From an uncultured Eubacterium sp. (GTDB lineage: Bacteria; Bacillota; Clostridia; Lachnospirales; Lachnospiraceae): DNA of 37,200 bases. Of this stretch, positions 24,385 to 31,358 are shown one piece after another; the first letter of the stretch is position 1, and each line of letters starts with the position of its first letter. The stretch is taken from the NCBI GenBank assembly GCA_945939115.1, contig CAMEVC010000025.1, positions 1 to 37,200 of the forward strand, given 5' to 3'. Position numbers and translations under genes: made by a program. The notes beneath the pieces were generated by a model. The model did no database searches, was not told the origin of the DNA, and saw nothing but the letters and a program-made list of their open reading frames with translations.

Positions 24385-25580
24385 GCTTCTCCTACCTCTA
24401 TAACCCTGGTTCTTATACTTCCGTCTTTAAGATAAACCTTCATCTCATCATCAGGTGACACCTGGGAAACTGATATAATTCTATTATTATCAGTATTCTC
24501 AAGATAAGCGTATCCAAGCTCCAGCTTCTTTAATGGGCTTAATCCCTCCAGCCTTGACGCATCAAGTCTTAACCTGTTTCTCTCTGCCAGAACTTTATTC
24601 TTTATAATCATCAACAGTTTCTCTTCGATGCCCATAAGCCTCTGTCTCTTATCATATATCTGATTGACAGGATTAAGATATTCCATCTTAAGCTTTAAGC
24701 GTTCAAGATAATCTCTTCTGCCCGACAGCTTGTAGAGCATCTGCTGCCTTAATCTTCTCTTATAATCTGAAATAGTATTCTCAACTGCAGCAATCTCACA
24801 TACTGCAAGTTCTGCTGCAGCCGACGGCGTAGGCGCTCTTAAATCCGCCACAAAATCAGTCAGTGTAAAATCTGTCTCGTGTCCCACAGCAGATATTATA
24901 GGTGTTGATGAATTAAACACCGCCTCAACAACCTCAGGCTCATTAAATGCCCATAAATCTTCTATAGAACCTCCGCCCCTGCCTACAATAATACAGTCAA
25001 GTCCCATTTCATCAAGAGTTCGTATTCCTCTTACTATTGATAGCCTGGCATGTTCTCCCTGTACATAGGCAGGATAAAGAACAATCTGGATATATGGATT
25101 ACGTCTGCGTGATATATTAATAATATCCTGTACAGCCGCACCTGTTCTGGAAGTTACCACTCCAAGTCTTTTAGTAAATGCAGGTATTGGTCTTTTATAT
25201 TCACTGGCAAAATATCCACAGTCATCATAATACTGCTTAAGCTGTTCATATTTCTGATATAATTCGCCAATACCTTCCTGTTGAACCTTATTAGCATAAA
25301 GCTGATATTTCCCCGCAGCATCAAACACGTCGATACGCCCTGACACAATCACAGACATACCATCCTTAAGCCTGAAAGAAAGGCTGGCTGCCTGATTTGC
25401 AAACATAATAACAGATAAAGAGGCATCCGCATCCTTTAATGTAAAATAAATATGACCGGATGTATGATACTTGCAATTGGAAATTTCCCCCTTAACAGAA
25501 ACCGAGTTAAGCAGAAAATCCTGCTTAAACATATTCTTAATATAGGAATTAACCTGTTTTACAGTATATACTCCAGCCAT
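24369..25580 (-). CDS. xseA: Exodeoxyribonuclease VII large subunit
   Basis: Catalytic subunit of a processive single-strand DNA nuclease used in mismatch repair and recombination. Its 403 aa have an N-terminal OB-fold (about 1-100, GEISNCKYHTSGHIYFTLKD), the core motifs GVVTSRTGAAVQD (140-152) and VGRGGGSIEDLWAFNE (from 199), then a coiled-coil segment (about 270-345) that binds XseB. Length and order are typical. ATG 25580 follows GAGG. It is cotranscribed with nusB upstream and xseB downstream. Confidence 0.96.
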   Translation of the reverse strand: MAGVYTVKQVNSYIKNMFKQDFLLNSVSVKGEISNCKYHTSGHIYFTLKDADASLSVIMFANQAASLSFRLKDGMSVIVSGRIDVFDAAGKYQLYANKVQQEGIGELYQKYEQLKQYYDDCGYFASEYKRPIPAFTKRLGVVTSRTGAAVQDIINISRRRNPYIQIVLYPAYVQGEHARLSIVRGIRTLDEMGLDCIIVGRGGGSIEDLWAFNEPEVVEAVFNSSTPIISAVGHETDFTLTDFVADLRAPTPSAAAELAVCEIAAVENTISDYKRRLRQQMLYKLSGRRDYLERLKLKMEYLNPVNQIYDKRQRLMGIEEKLLMIIKNKVLAERNRLRLDASRLEGLSPLKKLELGYAYLENTDNNRIISVSQVSPDDEMKVYLKDGSIRTRVIEVGEAWQKH

Positions 25581-25609
25581 ATATCCTCACTTCGAATGTG
25601 GAATTCACA

Positions 25610-26029
25610 TTACTCTTTAATTAACTTAGCTAATACGCCGTTTACAAAAGCCGCCGTGTTATCCGCGGAGCCATATTTCTTGGCAAGCTCTACAGCTTCA
25701 TCAATTGCAACATTTACAGGAATGTCATCATCATATAACATTTCATAAACTGCAAGTCTCATTATAGAAAGTTCAGTCTTTCCAAGTCTGCTTGTCGGCC
25801 AGCCCTCTGAAACAGAATCAATTCTTTCGTCAAGCTGCGGAATAAGTTCTGCAATAGCTAATGTCTTATCCTTAATATAATTGTATTCTTCTTCCTTAAG
25901 TGTAGAAGCATCAACCATATCCGCATCTGCGAAATACAGTTCAATCTGCTCCTCGTAATCATTCTTATCGATAAAAGGAGCTCTGAACAATAATTTAAAA
26001 ATATGCTCCCTCATTGTAGATCTGGTCAT
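25610..26029 (-). CDS. nusB: Transcription antitermination factor NusB
   Basis: RNA-binding partner of NusE (S10) in rRNA antitermination. Its 139 aa are all-helical, with RSTMREHIFKLLFRAPF at the N-terminus and the family-typical ELSIMRLAVYEMLYDDDIPVN and INEAVELAKKY-like segment (here IDEAVELAKKYGSADNTAAFV). ATG 26029 has AGGAG 7-8 nt upstream. It lies between the asp23-like gene and xseA, the usual clostridial order. Confidence 0.95.
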   Translation of the reverse strand: MTRSTMREHIFKLLFRAPFIDKNDYEEQIELYFADADMVDASTLKEEEYNYIKDKTLAIAELIPQLDERIDSVSEGWPTSRLGKTELSIMRLAVYEMLYDDDIPVNVAIDEAVELAKKYGSADNTAAFVNGVLAKLIKE

Positions 26030-26045
26030 TGCTAAACTCCTGATA

Positions 26046-26432
26046 TTAATTTTCTACATTAACACTTGCAACCTTAATATTGACCTCAGTTACCTGCAGT
26101 CCGGTCATTGTTTCAATTGCTGACTTAACTTTCTCCTGAACCTTAGCTGATACCTCAGGAATCTGTGTTCCGTACTTAAGATTAAGAGTAATATCAACAA
26201 GTACACTTGACTCATCAACAGTAACCTTAACCCCCTTAGAAAGATTCTTCATACCAAGCTTGCTTACAATCTCATTAGTAATATTGCCACCAAGACTGTC
26301 AACGCCCTCTATTTCAGTAGCAGCAAGACCTGCAATAATCGCTACAACTTCATCGGCAACCTTAACTTCTCCAATATTAACATTCTCATGTATGGAATAA
26401 GTTGTACCTCTATCTTCAAACTCTTTTGTCAT
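26046..26432 (-). CDS. Asp23/Gls24 family envelope-stress protein
   Basis: A 128-aa cytosolic protein with the Asp23 core: YSIHENVNIGEVKVADEVVA, then AATEIEGVDSLGG and a C-terminal EKVKSAIETMTGLQVTEVNI. In Staphylococcus, Asp23 coats the inner membrane face through AmaP and responds to wall stress; the clostridial version next to nusB is usually called YqhY and has been linked to acetyl-CoA carboxylase control in Bacillus. Which role applies here is unknown. GGAGG precedes ATG 26432, and a strong promoter lies just upstream, so it is probably the first gene of the nusB-recN run. Confidence 0.9.
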   Translation of the reverse strand: MTKEFEDRGTTYSIHENVNIGEVKVADEVVAIIAGLAATEIEGVDSLGGNITNEIVSKLGMKNLSKGVKVTVDESSVLVDITLNLKYGTQIPEVSAKVQEKVKSAIETMTGLQVTEVNIKVASVNVEN

Positions 26433-26473
26433 AACCGTCCTCCAATATTATTATTTAACTCAAAGTTAATCAA

Positions 26474-26501
26474 ATTATACCATAAACACTAATTATTGCA
26501 A
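26474..26501 (-). promoter_or_regulatory. Sigma-A promoter of the asp23-nusB-xse-ispA run
   Basis: On the minus strand TTGCAA (26501-26496), a 16-nt spacer and perfect TATAAT (26479-26474) lie about 42 nt before the asp23-like ATG. The -35 overlaps the last codons of spoIIIAH, so the housekeeping run can be expressed independently of the sporulation operon. Confidence 0.75.
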
Positions 26502-27100
26502 ATGTTTATTGTTATCTTGTCTGCTGTAAATCCTGTTTTCCTCTTAATAATATCCTCAATCTGGGCTTTGTCCGTATCTGACAATTCAGAAACATTCACT
26601 ACAGCATCTACATTATTATCCGAAACAGTTACGACTGAAGAGTCAAAACCTTTAGCTGATAATAACAGTTCTATGGCAGTCTCTTTGTCTGCGTTATCCT
26701 CCAGCTTTGCAAGCTGGTCTACTGCGGATTTCTTAGCCTCATCAGATAAAGAACTGTCAGAAATAATATTTTTAAGATTCTCAATACCGGAAGCCCTTAC
26801 CTGTTCACGGTTAAGCTTTGCCGTGGCAACAGCTTCCGACTTGACTCCACCCGAGGTAAGAATTACAGTCCCCGGTTCATCTGTGAAATCAATGTTATCT
26901 GTAGATAATATATCATCTGTGTCAGTATTATCTGTTTTCGCATTGTCAGACACTGCCACAGCAGCCTTTTCTTTATCCTTAATCTGAATTATATTATCTA
27001 AATCTCCTGCATAATTAATATACCCGGCTGCCGCTATCATTATAGCCAAAGCCGTAATTATAATATGATTCTTTTTGATTTTTTTCAAAACTGCCTCCAA
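26489..27100 (-). CDS. spoIIIAH: Stage III sporulation protein AH
   Basis: Mother-cell membrane protein that in Bacillus pairs with forespore SpoIIQ across the septal space and forms a ring of the SpoIIIA-SpoIIQ channel. This 203-aa protein has one N-terminal membrane helix (about residues 12-30), a low-complexity acidic linker (about 45-85, with TD/DD-rich sequence) and a C-terminal YscJ/FliF-like ring-building domain (about 95-203). It is the last gene of the spoIIIA operon, 6 nt after spoIIIAG. Confidence 0.92.
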   Translation of the reverse strand: MEAVLKKIKKNHIIITALAIMIAAAGYINYAGDLDNIIQIKDKEKAAVAVSDNAKTDNTDTDDILSTDNIDFTDEPGTVILTSGGVKSEAVATAKLNREQVRASGIENLKNIISDSSLSDEAKKSAVDQLAKLEDNADKETAIELLLSAKGFDSSVVTVSDNNVDAVVNVSELSDTDKAQIEDIIKRKTGFTADKITINICNN

Positions 27101-27106
27101 ATATAA

Positions 27107-27520
27107 TTATTCCGACATTTTCATCACTTTAATTTTATGTACAGGAACACCTAAAAGGCCATTTATCGCATCAGTTATATATGCCACAAGATTCTTATCA
27201 TCACCTCCCTCACACACAACCATAACACCTGTCACTTCACGCTCATCCGATGTCTTTAGCAGGACTTTCACCTCGCCAACGCCTTCTATATTGCCCAACA
27301 TCTCCTCAAGCTCCTTTCCCAGCGTCTGGTCATAATCCCCCGAACTGTCCGAATATATTGAACCTGTTGTGACTGTTTGGGTTGAAGAGCTTTTTGTCGG
27401 CATGGCAATAACCATCATAAGTACACCTGCTAGTATTACTATAAATATTTTGTCTCTCTTCGTTTTATTCAGCATATCAGTAAAAAATGAAGCTGACTTT
27501 CTGCCCTCCTCCACATTCAT
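27107..27520 (-). CDS. spoIIIAG: Stage III sporulation protein AG
   Basis: Ring-forming component of the mother-cell/forespore channel. A short N-terminal cytosolic segment precedes a membrane helix (about residues 24-41), followed by a domain with EEMLGNIEGVGEVKVLLKTSDE and VVCEGGDDKNLVAYITDAINGLLG motifs. At 137 aa it is shorter than Bacillus SpoIIIAG (about 229 aa); the linker and insertion that enlarge the ring domain seem reduced. Its start overlaps the end of spoIIIAF by 4 nt. The family assignment is strongly supported by its place between AF and AH. Confidence 0.9.
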   Translation of the reverse strand: MNVEEGRKSASFFTDMLNKTKRDKIFIVILAGVLMMVIAMPTKSSSTQTVTTGSIYSDSSGDYDQTLGKELEEMLGNIEGVGEVKVLLKTSDEREVTGVMVVCEGGDDKNLVAYITDAINGLLGVPVHKIKVMKMSE

Positions 27521-27996
27521 ACCTCCTTAAGATATACATTTCCTGCATCAAGGTTGTACTTTAATGCTGCAAATGTTTTAAAACCTGCCGGATTACTGCT
27601 GTTTTCATCACATTTGACACGGAATATAATTTTCCTGATTACAATCTGCCCTTCCACCATCTCTGTATCACATTCAACAGATATAATCTTAATACCATAT
27701 TCTGAAGCCTCAGCTTCTATGTCCCTTCTTATGCAATCATTAATTATGACCTTTTCATTGTCATACTGCATAGCCTCTTCGCTGGCGTAATTGTTATAGT
27801 CAGCTTTTATATCCGAAAATATTTTATCAATATAATCCGGATTTAATCTTAACAGAGGTGCTATAACAGCTATTATTAGTACAAGTTTCATTACAAAGGC
27901 AATGCTTGTCTTGAATTTCTCCGGAACAAGTTTCAAAACTATCTGTCCTGTTATCTCAAGAATAAATATTGTTTTAAACCAGGCTATTACAATCAT
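27517..27996 (-). CDS. spoIIIAF: Stage III sporulation protein AF
   Basis: A 159-aa membrane protein with two N-terminal helices (about residues 4-22 and 31-50) and a C-terminal domain outside the membrane ending in a beta-rich segment. The frame is open to 28044, but ATG 27996 (MIVIAWFKTIFILEITG) aligns with the start of known SpoIIIAF. AGGAGG directly abuts this ATG, unusually close for a ribosome-binding site, so translation may be weak or coupled to spoIIIAE, which ends 16 nt earlier. Confidence 0.88.
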   Translation of the reverse strand: MIVIAWFKTIFILEITGQIVLKLVPEKFKTSIAFVMKLVLIIAVIAPLLRLNPDYIDKIFSDIKADYNNYASEEAMQYDNEKVIINDCIRRDIEAEASEYGIKIISVECDTEMVEGQIVIRKIIFRVKCDENSSNPAGFKTFAALKYNLDAGNVYLKEV

Positions 27997-28012
27997 CCTC
28001 CTGTCTTTGGCA

Positions 28013-29128
28013 CTATATAGAATACAGATTAATATTTGTTGCAAAACATATTATTGCCAGAGTAAGACACATAAGAACCACCGTTACCGCTATCATATAA
28101 ATCATATTCTCAAGACTTCCTGACAGCACCAGCACAGCTTTCACAATGCGTTTATCTGCAACAGGCTCCAATATTGCACCCAGAAACTGATAAACCAACG
28201 CCATGACAACCAGCTTAAACAGTGGAATTCCTATGATTACAAGCATTACTATAACTGCTGCCACTCCGATAGAATTCTTTATAAGAACTGCTGACCCCAC
28301 AATTGTCTTAGAAACTGTGGATGCGCTGTTTCCAAGACCCGGAATCATAGAGACAGCTTTGAATAAAACTGACATTTTCATGGAGTCTCCAAAGGGGATT
28401 ATCAGGCTTTTAATTCCGTTAAGTCCCAGAAAAAACATAAGCATTCCTTTAACTGAAATCTTAATAATGTTCTTTATAAGCTGACACATTTTTCCAAACT
28501 TTTCTTTTTCGCCAAAGGTGTCAAGGATACCGAGAAACATATATGCATAATTACATTTGAATAAAATGTTTTTAACAAATACATTTACCAGATACATAAG
28601 AAAAAGTATTATCTCATAATATGCAGCTGCACTGCCTGTCCCACAGGAATAGGATACTGCAGGGAAAAACACAGGACATAACGCCCTGTATATATCTACT
28701 GCCATCTGGACACATCTGCTTCCGGTTTTCGCAGCATTAATATATACAGCTATAAGAAGTGTAATCATTATAAAAGATACAAAAAGCATGGCTGCATCAG
28801 ATGCATTTTTATCTAGTACACTTAAGAACATTGTACTGATTGCAAGAAGAAGTATCTGTATAATAACAGTTCTATTCTCAATTATCGTCTGTGAAATAGT
28901 GCTTACAAAATTATAATCTGAAAAGCCTTCGCCTTCAGCAACCGACATAACCAGTTCTTCAAAACTCTCACCCTGCCATCCATAATCCTTAAGCACTTTT
29001 TCTATCTGCTCATAATCCGACTCATAAGTATAGTCTTTTTCCGATGCTTCTGTATAATCAGAAAACACCAGTATATATGCCAGAAATAATAGTAAAGTTA
29101 CTGCTATCTTCCTCACTAGCTTAAGCAT
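28013..29128 (-). CDS. spoIIIAE: Stage III sporulation protein AE
   Basis: A large polytopic membrane component of the SpoIIIA channel, 371 aa from ATG 29128. A likely signal-anchor (residues 3-25, KLVRKIAVTLLLFLAYILVF), a hydrophilic segment, then about 7-8 membrane helices with family motifs such as FVKNILFKCNYAYMFLGIL and VSMIPGLGNSAST. ATG 29128 overlaps the end of spoIIIAD by 13 nt and has GGTGAG upstream; this fits known SpoIIIAE starts better than an upstream in-frame ATG at 29170. Confidence 0.92.
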   Translation of the reverse strand: MLKLVRKIAVTLLLFLAYILVFSDYTEASEKDYTYESDYEQIEKVLKDYGWQGESFEELVMSVAEGEGFSDYNFVSTISQTIIENRTVIIQILLLAISTMFLSVLDKNASDAAMLFVSFIMITLLIAVYINAAKTGSRCVQMAVDIYRALCPVFFPAVSYSCGTGSAAAYYEIILFLMYLVNVFVKNILFKCNYAYMFLGILDTFGEKEKFGKMCQLIKNIIKISVKGMLMFFLGLNGIKSLIIPFGDSMKMSVLFKAVSMIPGLGNSASTVSKTIVGSAVLIKNSIGVAAVIVMLVIIGIPLFKLVVMALVYQFLGAILEPVADKRIVKAVLVLSGSLENMIYMIAVTVVLMCLTLAIICFATNINLYSI

Positions 29129-29496
29129 TGACTCACCATCTGGAATAACGTAATTACAACAGGAAGACACATTCCAACAATAGAAATTCTGGCATATATT
29201 TCCATAATTGAAGCCAGTGCCGAGAAACCATTCTCCTTGCAGATATTTGAAGAAATTTCTGTCACATAGGAAATTCCTATTACTTTAATAATAAGTTTTA
29301 TATATCCCTCATTGATTTGTGACGTAAACACGTTTATTTTGGAGTATATATTCATCAGTCCACTGAAAACTATCATAGCAGTACATACAGACAGAAAGAC
29401 AGATATACACACCCCTATATCAGAGCCTGTACTTTTTAACACAAGAGTTAGTATTACACCTGTAACAGCGCATATAGCGAGTGATAAAACATTTAT
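29116..29496 (-). CDS. spoIIIAD: Stage III sporulation protein AD (start codon uncertain)
   Basis: A small membrane protein of the SpoIIIA complex. An ORF from GTG 29442 (108 aa) lacks the first membrane helix of the family. In-frame codons upstream encode NVLSLAICAVTGVILTLVL, which matches the family N-terminus; the reading frame begins with ATA at 29496 right after TGA, where the family Met would be, giving 126 aa (usual about 129). GGGGGTGG lies just upstream at proper spacing. An ATG at 29492 is out of frame by one base in a T4 tract. Either an AUA start, a one-base deletion or a sequence error is possible. The C-terminal part (VIGISYVTEISSNICKENG) is typical SpoIIIAD. Confidence 0.8.
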   Translation of the reverse strand: MNVLSLAICAVTGVILTLVLKSTGSDIGVCISVFLSVCTAMIVFSGLMNIYSKINVFTSQINEGYIKLIIKVIGISYVTEISSNICKENGFSALASIMEIYARISIVGMCLPVVITLFQMVSQCLS

Positions 29497-29514
29497 TCAG
29501 ACCACCCCCTGACA

Positions 29515-29709
29515 TTACAATTCAAACAGTTTTTTCATTGTTGTAAACAATTCCAGAATATATGGCAGTATCCAGTAGATTACTATAAGAAGTCCCGCAA
29601 GTCCGGTGAGTACTGCCTGATCTTCCCTTCCATTATGCTTTAGAATCTGGTTAAGTATTGAGACGACAATTCCCACAGCCGCTATCTTAAAGATTATGCT
29701 AACTTCCAT
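29515..29709 (-). CDS. spoIIIAC: Stage III sporulation protein AC
   Basis: A 64-aa protein with two hydrophobic helices (about residues 3-23 and 33-53), MEVSIIFKIAAVGIVVSILN, matching SpoIIIAC (68 aa in Bacillus). ATG 29709 with GGAGG 4-5 nt upstream is preferred over the in-frame ATG at 29727, which overlaps spoIIIAB. It is part of the mother-cell channel with AD and AE. Confidence 0.92.
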   Translation of the reverse strand: MEVSIIFKIAAVGIVVSILNQILKHNGREDQAVLTGLAGLLIVIYWILPYILELFTTMKKLFEL

Positions 29710-29723
29710 AGTCCCTCCGCTCG

Positions 29724-30242
29724 TCATATAAGTGTAATTACCAGTATAAGTCCCACAGATAATCCTGTTATAATATATGCTTTCATCTTATCGGGTGCCC
29801 CCTCTTTAACAGTACTAAGAATCTCCTTAAGTTCATATCCTGCAGATTCAATAAGCTTAATCTGGTTTTCTTTATCAAGATAATCACTTATACGTCCTGT
29901 CTGTGCAATTACACTGATTTCGCTACTTTTTAATATTCCTGTAAAGCATTTTTTCACAGCACTTGTCCATATCTGTTCAAATGTTTCAATGTCCGATTTT
30001 TTCAATTCGATCAGAATACTTTTTATAAATCCATTAACAGCAACAGAATATTCATATGTATCAAGTCTAATAAATATATCTTCCATCTCCAGCATGGAAT
30101 ATCCCATAAACCCTTTCATACGGTCAAATACATTTATCATATCCCTAAGAATCTCTATTCTCTTTTTAAGTCTTATGCTATAAGTCATTCCATAAACAAA
30201 ACAACCTGAAAGGATTAGCAATCCTCCAGCAAATCCAAGCAT
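29724..30242 (-). CDS. spoIIIAB: Stage III sporulation protein AB
   Basis: A 172-aa protein resembling the inner-membrane GspF/PilC-type component of the channel. One N-terminal membrane helix (residues about 2-20, LGFAGGLLILSGCFVYGM), a helical cytosolic domain with DMINVFDRMKGFMGYSMLEM, and a C-terminal helix (about 152-170). ATG 30242 with GAGG 7 nt upstream gives a length that matches Bacillus SpoIIIAB (171 aa). It overlaps the end of spoIIIAA by 28 nt. Confidence 0.93.
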   Translation of the reverse strand: MLGFAGGLLILSGCFVYGMTYSIRLKKRIEILRDMINVFDRMKGFMGYSMLEMEDIFIRLDTYEYSVAVNGFIKSILIELKKSDIETFEQIWTSAVKKCFTGILKSSEISVIAQTGRISDYLDKENQIKLIESAGYELKEILSTVKEGAPDKMKAYIITGLSVGLILVITLI

Positions 30243-31087
30243 TCTCCCACCTCGCCACATTTTTTTAATATCACTGCCCTTGTAAATCCTCCCTCTCCAA
30301 ACAGATTTTTCAATTCCTTGTCTGTATCATCTATTCCTGTTCCATGAGCTGTTCCAATTACAATACATCCGCTTTTCATACTGTATCTGATTGCTGCCAC
30401 ATCTGCTTTCCCGCCTATTTCATCCATTGCGATAACCTGCGGAGAAAGAGCTCTCACAGCCATATACACAGCAACCGATTTCTCACATCCGTCTATGACG
30501 TCAGTACGCATTCCGATATCATTCTGTGGCACACCATTAATGCAGGCAGCTATCTCCGAACGCTCATCAATAAGTGATACATTCATATGTCTCTTATCCG
30601 AAATCTGCCTCACAACATCTCTTAATATTGTCGTTTTACCAAATCCCGGTGGGGAAATTATTATTGTGTGCCTCAATTCATCAGCAAAAAACTTATCCAT
30701 TATGTAATCTGCACAACCGGGTATCTGTCTGGCAATCCTTATACATAAAAATGTTATGTGTGAGAAATTCTTTACCCTGCCATCCTCCCATATAACCTGT
30801 CCTCCAACGCCAATTCTGTGTCCTCCCTTGATTGTCAGATACCCCTTGGAAATATTAGACTCAAAAGCATATACAGAATAACTTGTAGCAAGGGACAGAA
30901 TTCTTCCAATCAGCTTTTCTGTAACATCATAATTCCCTATTATCTCTTTTCCATAACACACAGCGATGGGTTTTTTCCCTATCCTAAGACGAATTTCGCG
31001 TATATTCTTCAAAGCATTTTCATCAATAAGCAAGTCCTCTTTAAGATTATCAGGAAGAATTTTTAACAAAAGATTGTTGAACAACAA
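30215..31087 (-). CDS. spoIIIAA: Stage III sporulation protein AA (secretion-type ATPase)
   Basis: Cytosolic mother-cell ATPase thought to power the SpoIIIA-SpoIIQ channel; related to type II/IV secretion ATPases. Walker A SPPGFGKTT at residues 145-153, then LIDERSEIAACINGVPQ and Walker B VIAMDEIGG near 228-236. The start is TTG 31087 (or TTG 31084): no in-frame ATG exists in a suitable place, and AAAGGG sits 4-7 nt upstream. That ribosome-binding site lies inside the 3' arm of the hairpin at 31091-31128. It is the first gene of the eight-gene spoIIIA operon. I saw no convincing sigma-E promoter upstream. Confidence 0.93.
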   Translation of the reverse strand: MLFNNLLLKILPDNLKEDLLIDENALKNIREIRLRIGKKPIAVCYGKEIIGNYDVTEKLIGRILSLATSYSVYAFESNISKGYLTIKGGHRIGVGGQVIWEDGRVKNFSHITFLCIRIARQIPGCADYIMDKFFADELRHTIIISPPGFGKTTILRDVVRQISDKRHMNVSLIDERSEIAACINGVPQNDIGMRTDVIDGCEKSVAVYMAVRALSPQVIAMDEIGGKADVAAIRYSMKSGCIVIGTAHGTGIDDTDKELKNLFGEGGFTRAVILKKCGEVGECLDLLEDC

Positions 31088-31090
31088 AAT

Positions 31091-31128
31091 GCCCTTTCAT
31101 TATTGTTTTTCACAATATATGAAAGGGC
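31091..31128 (-). promoter_or_regulatory. Hairpin sequestering the spoIIIAA ribosome-binding site
   Basis: Ten perfect base pairs (31091-31100 with 31119-31128), one bulged base, then six more pairs (31101-31106 with 31112-31117) close a 5-nt loop. In minus-strand RNA the 3' arm ATGAAAGGGC contains the AAAGGG ribosome-binding site of spoIIIAA. It could block initiation, act as an attenuator, or be an RNA-processing site; no T-run follows, so a simple terminator is unlikely. Confidence 0.65.
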
Positions 31129-31170
31129 TGTCCGATTTATTCAGATATTAAATTGAATTTCACTAAATCT

Positions 31171-31346
31171 CTTTTAGGATTTGTGTTCCCGAATGAATTT
31201 TGCATATTCGAGTGCAGACGCGCTCTCGCTCGGGACGCAACGTAGCGGTACTAAATTCGCAAAAAAACGCTCATTAAGTACCGACGTTGCTTTACGGTCT
31301 GCAATCGAATATCAAAATTCATTCTCAAAATAACAAATCCGAAAAG
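31171..31346. repeat. Structured inverted-repeat element, long copy (B)
   Basis: A 176-bp imperfect palindrome filling most of the 271-base gap between the ABC permease and spoIIIAA. Outer arms: CTTTT/AAAAG, GGATTTGT (31177-31184) with ACAAATCC (31333-31340), GAATGAATTTTG with CAAAATTCATTC, TGCAGAC (31213-31219) with GTCTGCA (31297-31303). An inner hairpin pairs GCAACGT (31237-31243) with ACGTTGC (31284-31290) and CGGTACT with AGTACCG. Between these lies GC-rich CGCTCTCGCTCGGGAC. It is homologous to the shorter element at 17391-17490 and starts 13 nt after the permease stop codon. No ORF is apparent. Confidence 0.75.
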
Positions 31347-31358
31347 TAATAAATATAA

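Noticed and set aside
31129-31170. A sigma-E promoter for spoIIIAA
   Set aside because: TTCATATATT-like sequence exists but no CATA-type -10 at the right distance; the promoter could also lie inside the repeat element, so no call is made.
31171-31346. Copy B as a CRISPR array or small protein gene
   Set aside because: There are no regularly spaced direct repeats, and no apparent ORF with a start signal; the structure is a nested palindrome.
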